Source: Bryoerythrophyllum caledonicum
Lineage: Eukaryota > Streptophyta > Bryopsida > Pottiales > Pottiaceae
Assembly: GCA_963971425.1 (NCBI GenBank)
Contig: OZ020519.1
Coordinates: 10,308,028 to 10,372,027 of the forward strand
Direction: 5' to 3'
Length of the DNA stretch: 64,000 nucleotides
Shown: one piece after another, positions 1 through 11,000 of the stretch
How positions within the stretch are numbered: position 1 is the first letter of the stretch
How the letters are laid out: every line of letters begins with the position of its first letter
The notes under the pieces: generated by a model
Databases searched by the model: none
What the model saw: the letters and a program-made list of their open reading frames with translations, nothing else
What the model was told of the DNA's origin: nothing
Program-made: the position numbers and the translations under genes

Positions 1-1804
1 CATAGTTCCATAAAATGTATGCAATGTATAATGGAAAAATATGTCATTAATTTAAGCCAATCACGTTGACCCTGTCCGTGAACAAAAGAAAAAATCTACA
101 TTGCACACTTCAAGTGCACGTGTCTTTTCATCCATGTGGTCAAAGTTTACAAAAATATCTAAGTGTTTTCTTGTATTAGCTAACTAAACCTTTTAATAGG
201 GGTTGGCCATGGCGTGATCATCATCTACGAGCGTAATAGATTTTGAAGAGCATCATCTACTACACTCGTAGATTGATGGTCTAGCCAAAGCCAACTGAGC
301 GTTAAAAGGATTAAAAATCATATGGCTTAAATTATTTGAAAGATGTTTGAAAAAGTTCCACAACATTTAATCATAAAGGGACATTTTGGAGTGGTTTTGG
401 AGAAACATTGTCACGGTCTTTTAGAGCTTGACCCTTTAACGTCAAAAGATGGCCACATTATATTCTACATGTATGATGTCATATTTCAATAAATTTCAAC
501 CTATCACGTTGATTGAAATGACATCAGTTGAAGAATCTTCAATCCAAAGGTGTAAGTCTTTCTAAACATTTAATACATTTTTTTGTACTTTACAAAGTAA
601 AATACGGGCCTACATATTCAATTTCGGACTGACATTTAAGGGTTCAGGCAAGATGATCCAAATCACCTACTAACCTAAAACCACCAACTTTTAAGCCTTT
701 CCTAAATTTCAGATTGGTAACTATTGGCTACTGTTGCCTCAACCAATGAAAACCATACTACAGTCAGTTTCCAATCCATCCATGTTGATCCTCTCTGTTA
801 TACATAGAGGTGCTACTTTGAGCACCTATTATAATGGAAAAGGGTGGGTGGAGATTGTTACATGGGAATGTTGGACAAATGGTTCTATCAAACGATGACA
901 TCACTCATCTAGTTCTGACATGCTTTATTCTAAATGGATGTCATGCGGGGCGACAATTAGGATTGATGCATGTTGCAGTTATACCAAGTGGTTGTTCTAG
1001 AGAGCAAACATTTCTTCTGGACCCATGCCGCCTGTTGAAATGAATTTGTTGTCGTATCAGATGCTTTTGTAAAGCGAACCCACTATACATTAGTAGCCTA
1101 CATCTCCACTTGAAATCTAGGAAGGGCATAGAAGCTAGTGGTTTTCGGTGAGTGGTTGGTTTTTCAGTTTAACCCACATATTGAAAGATATCAGCCTTTG
1201 AAGTGACACATAAACTCTTCTTGAGGTCATACTAGACACCTATGACGAATCTTGGAGTGCGCGATGAGGAGCCCGTCACCTTCGTCTACTGCGAGGAGTT
1301 TGCGGTTGCATGGACGGAGTCGGCGACGAGCGCGTGCAGGTCACGAGGTGGGCGTGGCGGACTTGACTTGAAGAAGCGGCGTCCACAGTCACTCCGATGA
1401 TTGGAACTCATTCCGCTCCAGATCTAGAACACCGCAATCGACAACCTCTGAGCTAGCAATGCAGTTTGCGGTGCAAGTTGCCGAATCTCTATCTGTAGCG
1501 TTCGACGACGCTGCCATAAAGACGAGGGTCCACGCTCCGGAAACCGCTCGTAGCATTAGAATATACTGACACGGTCAGAGTGGTGGACTTTGGCTTCCGA
1601 AGTTCCGCGCAATCGGGAAGTGGCTCCGATTCCGGAATCTAGACAATGTCGCACGTCGGAGTCTGACTTCGGTGACGCCGGATGCTAGATTTGGTCCTTG
1701 TAGGTGCTACTGCTTGTGACACCCCTCTACTCTTTTTCTTCTAGTTTTCATGTGGTAGTTCCGGTCAGGTGCCTGGTGGATAGAGAGTGGTAGGTCGAGA
1801 AGAG
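1..1804. other. Intergenic DNA upstream of the DOMON-b561 gene
   Basis: No gene is supported here. The first 1.1 kb is AT-rich and contains a degenerate repeat at about 427-640. A stretch at about 1150-1260 recurs in diverged form at about 38370-38500 (shared words such as TTGAAAGATATCA and GAGGTCATACTA). From about 1250 the composition becomes GC- and CpG-rich up to the start codon of the next gene, which would suit its promoter and 5' UTR. No convincing TATA box was identified. Confidence 0.5.
427..640. mobile_element. Degenerate short TTAA-type repeat element
   Basis: The segment begins with a CCCTTTAACGTC-like end and finishes with an inverted counterpart (GACATTTAAGGG). Its interior, including the words GTTGAAGAATCTTCAAT and CAAAGGTGTAAGTCTTT, is repeated at about 4315-4430 and 27110-27260, and inverted at about 26820-26960. 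The flanking TTAA is mutated in this copy. I place it with the piggyBac-like non-autonomous elements by its ends; the assignment is an inference. Confidence 0.45.
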
Positions 1805-3707
1805 ATGGCGGTTTCGAGGGTTGCAGCGGTGGTGTGTGCAGTGTTGTTTAGTGTTGTTTCTTCTGCGCTTCCGGCTTTGGGCGCCGCCACTAATCCAGAG
1901 TGTCGAGCGGATTTGTCTAACAAAGTGCGTAAGTTCGAGACGGCGAATCTGCCTTGCAAGAGCTATGGCTTTCCCACCTCGAATCCTTACGTTATTTGGG
2001 TACGGCTTCTCCGTCTCTCTGTGATGAAAACTGTCTTTGTCCTTGGAATAATGGAAGTGGAACATTGTCTACAGAAGCTTAGAATAGGTTTTCTAGTTGC
2101 ATTATTTGGCTACAGGACTAGGTTTGGGAGCGCCTGTTGTCGAGGTAGTGGCGAAGCAGGTTGTACTTTCATGAATGGACCGGAGATGGCGTCAGTGGGT
2201 GGAACTTGTCAATATTCTATCACAACAGAAGGGCATCTAAGCAGCAGCCAGGCCTGATCATGGGACTATTCAATGGTTGTTTGCCATCGTAATTTCGAAG
2301 CAGCCCTTGATTATGGGACGTAACGTGAATCTACTTCCTATCCATAGTTGCCTGCTGATTGTAAGCAGCAACCCCTTGGTTGTGGGAAGCAACCTTGGCC
2401 TCTACAATCATGGATGTTAGCAATATGTTACCGACAGTTACCGACAGTTGCAATATGGCACCGAGTTTCCAGTCGCATCATCTCCATATCCTCTTCCCTA
2501 CACTGTCTTCTGACAATGTGGTTTTCCAGGCGCTGCGAGACAATGTGACCCTCACGACGACCATGGTGGTGTCGATGCCCCTCGCGCCGAACGGGTGGGC
2601 CGGCATTGGATTCTCCGCCGACGGGCTCATGGTCGACTCCACGGCGCTCGTCGCCACGCTGAGCCCCAACGGCACGCCCGTCGTCAAGGTGTATAGCCTC
2701 ACGGAGAAGATGCAGGCGGGCGTGGTGGAGGACGCCTCCAAGCTCGCGTTCGTGGGCGGGCTCCCCGAGGGCCACTACGACCAGGGCCGCACCGTGTACG
2801 TCTCCTTCCAGGTGGACTTCAACAAGAGCGCCGTGACGCCCAACTTCTTCCTCATGGCGTACGGCTCATTGTACGCCGACGGATCGCTGGATCAACACGT
2901 CGCGAGGGGCCACTACACGGCCACCTTCATCTCAGGTATGTGCAAGCTGCAGCCCGGCTTGATCATGAAGGATCATAGCGGCGTCATGATTTTTTTTTCC
3001 CCCTCTCGGTTTTGAAGGTACCGTTGTGGGAGAGTCGGCGGCGTCCAAGCTGGAGAAGAAGAGCAACGTGCACGGGTCCCTGCAGATCGCTGGCTGGGCG
3101 GTGCTGCTGCCACTGGGGGCCATGACGGCCCGATACTTTCAGAGCTTTGACCCGCAATGGTTCTTCGTCCATGTCGCCTGCCAGATCCTTGGATTCGCCT
3201 GCATCATCGGTGGAGTGGTCACTGGTTTTCAGCTGGCCAAGGACCTGAGGCCTGAGCACTTCCAAGCGCACCGCGCACTCGGCCTGTTCCTCTTCTTCCT
3301 CGCAATCCTGCAGGTACTGTGAAGCCTTTTGGGCTTACAATCTACATTATGAACTGTATTCCAGCTGCAGGCAGGTTGATTGTTTGACCGGTTGTGATTC
3401 TCAGGTCCTGGCGGTGGCCTGGTGCCCCAAGAAGGACGCCAAGATCCGCAAGTACTGGGCCTGGTACCACGGCGGAGTGGGGTGGCTGGCGCTGAGCCTG
3501 GCCGTGGTGAACATACTCCTGGGCCTCAGGATCGGCAACGCCGAGCAGGGCCTCAAGGTGGGGTACTGCGCCGTCCTGGCCACCGTGGTGGTTGCCGTTG
3601 TGGTTCTGGAAGTGTACCAATGGGTGCGGCGGAGGCGGCAGTCCAGCGGGGCCGGCGCAGCGGGTCAGGATAGAGTACCTGCTTTCCAGTTCGGCGGAAG
3701 TGTATGA
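1805..3707 (+). CDS. DOMON domain / cytochrome b561 membrane protein
   Basis: Predicted secreted-then-membrane redox protein of the plant CYB561-DOMON family, thought to pass ascorbate-derived electrons across the plasma membrane through haem b. Exons 1805-1999, 2530-2935, 3018-3313 and 3405-3707 have GT-AG borders and keep frame, giving 399 residues. Residues 1-27 look like a signal peptide. Exon 2 (66-200) encodes the DOMON domain. Residues from about 215 form the b561 core, with four His in the usual pattern (H219 in VHGS, H252 in VHVA, H285 in AHRA, H321 in YHGG), which would bind two haems between helices. The tail is basic and then Ser/Gly-rich. An in-frame ATG at 1787 would add six residues; 1805 gives the cleaner signal peptide. 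Electron donor and acceptor cannot be told from sequence. Confidence 0.88.
2000..2529 (+). other. Intron 1 of the DOMON-b561 gene with degenerate internal repeats
   Basis: The intron separates signal-peptide and DOMON exons. Around 2225-2420 it contains several diverged copies of a unit built on AGCAGCC/GATTATGGGA/GCAACC, and a direct CCGACAGTTA doublet at about 2430-2450. It remains partly open in reading frame on the + strand, but the splice sites and domain continuity argue that it is not coding. Confidence 0.5.
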
Positions 3708-4792
3708 CTCAAGGAGGAGCTGACGACAGAGCCTGCAATCGTACACGAACCGGAACCGTTGTAAGTCTTAGTTTCAGCTACAAAACCGATCGTTGTTGCA
3801 GCTGAGACTGTTATTGTTTCTAGATCAAGAACCAGGAGCACATTTTCTTGACGATGGTGCTTCTTTTCCGAGAACTACCTATTGATTGGCCGAAATTATG
3901 CCGGTCCTCCCGAACGCGTTCTTCATTGCGCTGGAGAGTGTTCCTCGGGCAATCTTAGGAGCACATGTGATGGAACTTCCATCTTGTGTAAAAATGCTGT
4001 ACAGCAGTAGTATGGTTTGAACTTTCACTCCGTTCACAGCATTATCCTCTGGTGATTAAAGATTGGGTGTTCCACTCCGAGATGTGAAGTATGAGATGCT
4101 TAATGGTCTGGGTTGCAACATGATGTTTTCTATGTATTTGACATACAAGGTGGAAGAATGGTTACAAAAGTTTGTATTTGTGTTGAGCCCGATCCAATAG
4201 CCACCAACGGCATTTCATATTCAGATCATTCAATTGCACCTACTACATTGGTTGGAGAAGTTGCAAAATCGTCTGTATTCTACATGTGTGGTATCTGAAC
4301 ATGATAAGGGTAAGATATTGAAATGACCTCCAAATGAAAGATGTTAGTTGAAGAATCTTCAATTCAAAGGAGTCTTTGGATTTCAAGAGTAAAATACGTG
4401 ACCGTATATATGGTCCCCCACCGACCTTTAAGAGCTGAACACTGGATCACAAATCTAAAAGAACATGCTTCATGCTGTAACTATCTCGCCAATGAACCAC
4501 GAGTAAGAAAAGTTTCTTCAAACAGAGTAATACTTAACTTGCTCACATGTGAAGTATATGAGATCATGAACATGCTACATACTGCGCCTATCTTGCCATT
4601 GAACCTACACATTGAACGTCAGAACAGTTTCCAGAAGGTGGCTCAAAACGTATCACGACCATTTCAGTGGGTCAATGATAAACTCCAGCTTCATGCAGAG
4701 TCCAAATCTCATGGAAAAGAAAATCTCGTTATCTGAAAAATACGCAATCTACGCTACTTCGATAGACAATATCTCACCTAGATGATCAGGAA
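3708..4792. other. Convergent intergenic spacer with repeat fragments
   Basis: This lies between the stop codons of the DOMON-b561 gene (+) and the isoamylase gene (-), so it should carry both 3' UTRs. About 4315-4430 is another copy of the repeat seen at 427-640. Short open frames at 4113-4298 and 4341-4736 run through repeat DNA and have no recognisable domain. No other gene is seen. Confidence 0.5.
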
Positions 4793-7261
4793 TCAACTAG
4801 ATGATGACGACTTGGCATGGAAAACCACTGCAGAGAACGAGGCCATCTCGTAATGACTCGCGATCCGCACCTTGCCCTCCGCGCAGAAGTCATGCGGCGC
4901 TACTAAGTTTGTGTCCACCACGCGCCCCCATTGCGTCCCACTCGGTGAACTGGGCAAGTCCACCTTCACCCCGAAATTATGCATATTGAACGCGACGTAC
5001 AGATCCCCGCCGCCTGCCGCCCCCTCGTGCAACGTGAACGCCAGAAACCTGCTCTCGAGGTTCCCCCAGTCGCCCTCGTGCCAAGTCACATCCCTGTCCT
5101 CTAGAAACGCGTCACGCCCGAGCAGGGGATGCTGCTTCCGGAAGTGGGTCATCAAGGAGAAGAATCGGAAATGAGAGTTGCTCTTGGCATCTAGCTCCGT
5201 CCACTGGAAGTAGTTTAGAGCCGTGTCGTGTCCGTAGCTGTTGTTGTTTCCGTTGCGCGTGTGGGCGTACTCGTCGCCCATGAGGAACATGGGGGTGCCC
5301 TGGGACACCATCAGCGCGACATGGAAGTTTTTCATCTGGCGCGCGCGGAGCGCTAGCACGCCGGGGTCGTCCGTCTCGCCCTCTTTGCCGCAGTTCCAGC
5401 TCAGGTTGTCATTTGAGCCGTCGCGCCCGCCCTCCCCATTGGCCGCGTTCTGCTTCGCGTTGTACGCCACGAGGTCGTGGAGGGTGAAGCCGTCGTGCGC
5501 GATGACGAAGTTGATGCTGTGGTAGGGGCGGCGGTTGTGGTTGTGGTAGAGATCCGCGGAGCCCGCCACGCGCGTGGCGAACGAGGACTTCAGCCCCGGG
5601 TCGCCTCGGACGAAGCGGCGCACGTCGTCGCGGTACATCCCGTTCCACTCCGCCCATCGGTCCCAGTTGGGGAACTTGCCTACGAGGTACAGTCCGCTGC
5701 AGTCCCAGGGCTCCGCGATGAGCTTCGCTTTGAGCAGCACCGGGTCGTGCGCGATGGCGCGCACTAGTGGTGGTGAAGGGAGGGGGTGGCCGTCTGTCCC
5801 GCGACACAGGATGCTCGCCAGGTCGAACCGGAATCCGTCCACGTGATACTCCGTCACCCAGTGACGCAGGGACGTGAGAATGAGGTCCGCCACCACCGGA
5901 TGGTTGCAGTTGAACGTGTTGCCGCACCCGCCGTGGTTGCTCAGCTGCACGTAGCTCTCGAGCTCCACCATGTAGTACACCAGGTTGTCGATGCCCCGGA
6001 ACGACGTCAAATACGGGTGCGCGTCGTCGCCCTCGTTCGTGTGGTTGTACACCACGTCCAGAATCACCTCGATCCCGGCGCGGTGGAGCGCGCGCACCAT
6101 CTGCTTGAACTCGTCGCGCGCTCTGGACGCGTCACTGGCGTACCGCGACATGGGCGCGAAGAAGTTCACCGTGGAGTAGCCCCACGTGTTCACCATGTGG
6201 TCGCGCGCGTTCGGCCGCCGCTGAAACTCCATCTCATCGTACTCGAACACTGGAAGCAGCTCCACCGCGTTCACTCCCAGCTCCTGCAGGTGCGGGATCT
6301 TCTCGATCAGTCCCAGGTACGAGCCACGGAGTGGCTCAGCAACTCCTGAAGACGGATCTCGTGTGAAGCCGCGCACGTTCATCTCGTAGATGACCAGATC
6401 CTTCTCCGGGAGCGAGGGCGGTTCGTAATCCGCTCCCCAGTCGAAATCCGGCGATGCGAAGTCGTAGCTGCCGAGGAAGTTTGCCATCTTGTGGTTGGTG
6501 TCGGCGAAGATGCGTCGCGCTGAGTGCACCAGCTTGGCGTACGGATCCAGCAGCACCTTGTGCGGGTCGAAGCGGTGCCCCTTCTCCCATCCCTGAGGCC
6601 CGTCCACTTTGTACCCGTAGAGCACGTTGCTGAGGGGGAGATCCTCCACGAGCACGTGCCATGTATTGTTGGTTTGCTGCAGCGGGATCACTTGCGTGGG
6701 CTCGTCTATTTGCGAGGGGTCAAGGTATCTGTCGAGCATCACATGTTGAGATGGAGATGGAGATCTTAAACTATGGTTTGCGCACAATTGAGATGGAGAG
6801 ATGGAAAACTATAACTGATTGAGATGGAGAGATGTTACACTGAACTGATTGAGATGGAGAGGGGCTTACATGCACAGGGACACCGATGTGGCGTGTTGGG
6901 AGAAGAGCGCGAAGTTGATCCCGTTTCCAGCTCGCGAGGCGCCAAGAGGCGAATCACTTCCGGGCGCGCAGGTGAAGGAAGGCGCAGGTTCTGTGGTGAC
7001 GGGCGCCGCCGCTGCCTGGATTGCTGCGCAGGGGCGCACCGGATGGGCGCAGACCGGTGAGATGGGGTTGTCCATGCGCTTGTTGCAAGAAATGGAGCTC
7101 CGGGTTGTTGATCCTGAATGCGAAGAAGGAAAGCAGGAGATGGCTGGGGTTCTCTGCGAGACGAGCGGCGAAGAGCGCAACAACGCCTTGCACAAAGTCG
7201 CCATGGCCATGCCTGCGTGTGAGAAGAACCTATTCAATGTCGAAGAACAATGCACGAACAA
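4793..7261 (-). CDS. ISA3: Isoamylase-type starch debranching enzyme (ISA3-like)
   Basis: GH13 debranching enzyme hydrolysing alpha-1,6 branches, most like the plastid ISA3 class that acts in transient starch breakdown. Two exons on the minus strand: 7261-6870 and 6728-4793, joined in frame, 775 residues. Residues 1 to about 95 resemble a plastid transit peptide. A CBM48-like segment follows ([17 protein letters not shown]). The GH13 motifs are intact: [18 protein letters not shown] (nucleophile Asp), LIAEPWD (acid/base Glu) and FVIAHDGFT. The C-terminal part (RVVDTNL near the end) is ISA3-like. An internal ATG at 7210 is an alternative start. Angiosperm ISA3 genes carry many introns, whereas the whole catalytic domain here lies in one 1.9-kb exon. 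The gene is divergent from UGGT. The ISA3 rather than ISA1/ISA2 assignment rests on remembered similarity. Confidence 0.88.
6746..6866 (-). repeat. GAGATGGAGA repeats in the isoamylase intron
   Basis: The 141-bp intron (6729-6869) is built largely from repeats of GAGATGGAGA and TTGAGATGGAGAGATG on the + strand. On the transcribed strand these are pyrimidine-rich CCATCTC runs just upstream of the acceptor, so they may serve as an extended polypyrimidine tract. Confidence 0.6.
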
Positions 7262-8006
7262 AACATGGTCCCAGGACTCAGTCCGACATCACGTGAACCC
7301 CCTCATGAGCAAAATGCGTGATCGTCGTACGAGAATTCGGAGCGATCTGCACCCAACCCATCATCAAGAGACATGGATCTCCTCTGCATCCTCAAACTAT
7401 GATGCCTGCACTTGAAGATTAGAAACTTCCGCTCATACTGGCAGTTACATCTTTAAATGGGTTCTCGCAAAAACGAAACCACACTACTCTCAATTCCTCA
7501 AAAACCACAGTCCAACATCAAACACCACCAAAACCCTATAAAAAACGGCGAAACCAAAGAGAAACGACAGATCGAGATGCATACCTTGAAACCTCGGAAT
7601 CCGCTGCAACCATCGCGCATACTACATTCACTCCATCCACCGATCTGAAGAGGCCACTCTCACTCACACGAGACACATTCTTCGTAATCACTGACATCAT
7701 CCGACAAATCGATGATCGTCAATTGAATATTGCAATCTGCGCAATAACCTGACGCCATCTCACCCTCACTTCGTCCACGTTGGACTCTGATGACTCCTGT
7801 TTCCATATCAACCATCTTTTTCCACAACACGACGTGTTCTCGGTTCCATACCTCATGGTTCCATCTCCAGAGGTGTGCTTTCTTTTTCGTCGATGTGTAG
7901 AGATGGTGACGAAAGGGGAGTGGGTTTAGGTTTTGAAGACAGGAATTAGGGTTGGGTGGCGATGGTGAGCTTGTGAGAGAGCCGAGGGTGCAAGTTTCGT
8001 TGTTTG
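7262..8006. promoter_or_regulatory. Shared divergent promoter region (isoamylase / UGGT)
   Basis: The two start codons face away from each other across about 745 bp, so this interval must hold both promoters and 5' UTRs. There is no recognisable coding sequence; the open frame at 7457-7648 is Lys/Asn/Pro-rich and without a domain. Individual motifs were not resolved. Confidence 0.5.
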
Positions 8007-11000
8007 ATGGCCTCGATCATCATGAGGATGGGCTCTCTGTTGGTGGTGGCAGTAGTAGCGCTCTGCATCGCATCATCCGCAAGCGCTCTGGGCGTGGCCA
8101 AGAGCGTCAACGTCTCCGTGAGAGCCAAGTGGGAGGGCACCTCGCTCCTCCTCGAAGCGGGGTTAGATTTCCCTCCTCTATCGTTGCGAGAAATGCTTCT
8201 GAATTCCTCGAGGTTCAGGGTTTACAGTTCGTTGCACCATGTTTAGGGTTTAGGGTTAGCATCTAGTTCTGACTATGGTGGTTTTGCTCTTTGCAGCGAG
8301 TTGTTGGCGACGGAGAGGAACGACCTCTACTGGAGATTTTTGGAGCAATGGCTAGTAGCAGATGACGAATCCATCCAGACTCTCCACACAGACAGAGAGT
8401 GCGTGCACCACATTGAGGAGAAGGGGAGCGCTCTTCTCGGCGCGCCTCTGTCACCTCTCTTCCGCTTGTCTCTCTCGTTGCGCTCCGCGTCGCCCAAGCT
8501 CGTCCTCTATCAACAGCTTGCCTCTGAGAGTCTCGCTCTCCACGGTCATTCTGGAAACAAGGTATGGTGTGGTGTGTATACCTTTGATGTGTATGTGTTG
8601 GAGCATCTTGTCTAACATGTTTTGCTGCATGGTTTAGGTGCGAAATGAAGCTGATCGATGGTCAGTCGGGAAAACTCCGTCCGTTTCCGAAGGGAGATGC
8701 TGCTGGATTGACAATGGGTCTCAGCTTTTGTTTGAGGAATCTCAAGTCTTCAACTGGCTTCAGTTCTCTGCAGAAAGGTATTCTGATGGTTGGATGGTGA
8801 AGACTCGTCCTTGTTACTATAAGATTTGGAGTTGAAGACTGTTTGTTTCGTTTCTCTTGCAGCTCGAGTGAAGAGAAGGAGCAGCAGCAGGCGGAGGTTT
8901 TTGATTTCGACCACATCTATCCTGGATCTGAGTACGGTGATTTCATCGCCATCCTCTACGGCGCACTTGGGACGTCATGCTTCGAGAGGTTTCATACTCT
9001 TCTGAAGGATGCCTCTATAGATGTAAGTATCATGTTGATTTTCGCGATGGAGTCCTTTCCTTACAGCAACTGTTTTGTTTACTTTTTGTTTGGATTGTTT
9101 TTGTGCAGGGATATGTTAAGTACATTGTTCGTCCTGTACTTTCTTCTGGCTGTGAAAGGGAGTCTCAAAGGTGCGCTCGGAGCGGTTCCGGAGGCCCGGT
9201 GAATCTGGGAGGCTATGGAGTTGAGCTCGCTCTCAAAAACATGGAATACAAAGCTATCGATGACAGCGAAGTAAAGAAAGGTGCAAATTCCAACACTTGG
9301 ATGTAGTAACGACGTTGTTTGTGAAGTGAGGGAAAGATACCATGAATTTTGACCTTTTTTTTCATCAGCAAGCTCTTCCATATTCTAGTTGAGAGCTCAC
9401 CAAGCTCTTCCATTGATCTAATAGCTATTAAGAGTGAGGAAAGAGTAAGGGGTATCTTTTCCAAACTTTGGAGGTTGGTTTCCTGTCTGTGATGTCGGTT
9501 TAAATGAGAAGTACCCGATCATGAATTTGTAGCGAAGTAGCCTTTCTTCAAAGTAACATACACCTGGTTTATCTAAGATGTTACCTCCACCTTCTTGAGT
9601 ACTTGAAGAATTTCCTTTGGTAATTTTGGGTGTACTCAATTATACAGGTGATGGTGGAGAAGACGCTCGGACAGAAGACTTGAGCCAGGACGTTCGTGGC
9701 TTCATTTTCTCGAAACTTCTGGTATGTTGAGCTTTTGGCTGCTTTTGAGGGTGATTGAACCTGGTTTGTAGAGAAGATTCATCGTTTTTTGTGCAGGATC
9801 GGAAGCCAGAGCTGACAGGAGAATTGATGACCTTCCGAGATCACTTGCTGTCCTCCGGTGTAGCTGATACCATGAACGTGTGGGAGCTCAAAGGTGAGAG
9901 TTCTCCATCAGAGGACATCATCTCTTTGTAATCACTTTCTGACACAAGTAAATTCAATCAATGCAGATTTGGGATACCAAGCAACTCAGCGCATCATCAG
10001 AGCATCAGAGCCACTGAAGTTGATGCAGGAAATCAATCAAAACTTTCCGAACCTGGTGTCATCACTGTCCCGCATGCAGGTATGGGACGCACACAATGGG
10101 AGGTTATTGTATATGAGGGTGAACAACTACTGAAGTTTGTCTTTTCAGATGAATGAGACGATCAAAGAAGAGATCATGTCCAACCAGCGGTTGCTGCCAG
10201 CGGGGAAGAATCTAGTTTCAATCAACGGAGCCCTCCTCAACTTGGATACTCTTGATCTTTTTTCGTAAGACCTCAACTCTTAAAATCAATGATTCCTTCA
10301 TAGTCTTCATTGTTGTTGTTTGTAACACCATCCTTTGAATCAGGTTAATCGAGCTTGTGCAAGGGGAGCTCTCACTGGCCAGCAATATTCTTTCCATGAA
10401 GGTGCTCCTCTGAAAACCATGCAACTGTTGTTTTTTGCCTGTCATTTGAAGGGCTGGAAAGTGATTGCCCCATTACCTGGATTGTGTGCAGGTCCCTGAG
10501 AAGTATGTTCGTAAATTCTTGATGCTACCTGAGGTCTCAGAGCAAGGTGCAATGCGCCTTGACTACCGGTCTGAAGAGCATGTCCATTATCTCAATGACA
10601 TTGAGGAGGACTCCAAATATATGCGCTGGAGAGCAAATTTAAATGAGGTATTCGAAGGAGGCTTGCATTAGAATCTAAAATTCAGAAGCATTAACTGTAT
10701 CTCAGTTTCGATATGGTTGAGTTGCTCTTGTGAAGGTTTGTGGGATACTTTTACTGAGGTATGTGGGTTGTGCATTGAACAGCTGCTGATGCCAGTATTT
10801 CCAGGCCAGATGCGATATGTGCGCAAGAACCTGTTCCACGCTGTTTATGTGATTGATCCTGCAACTCCAAAAGGCCTCATGGCAAGTGATTTTCTTCTCT
10901 CTCACAGCTAGCACATTTTATTGTAAGGAATTTGTTTTGGCAGGCTCTTTTGTTCACTCTCTCCTTGAATGATGAATTTTTCTTGTATGTGCAGGCTGTG

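Noticed and set aside
5409..5927. Long minus-strand and plus-strand open frames overlapping the isoamylase exon (also 5786-6349 and 6336-6662)
   Set aside because: They are shadow frames produced by high GC in the isoamylase coding sequence. They are Arg/Pro/Ala-rich and lack domains, and the isoamylase frame has all catalytic motifs.
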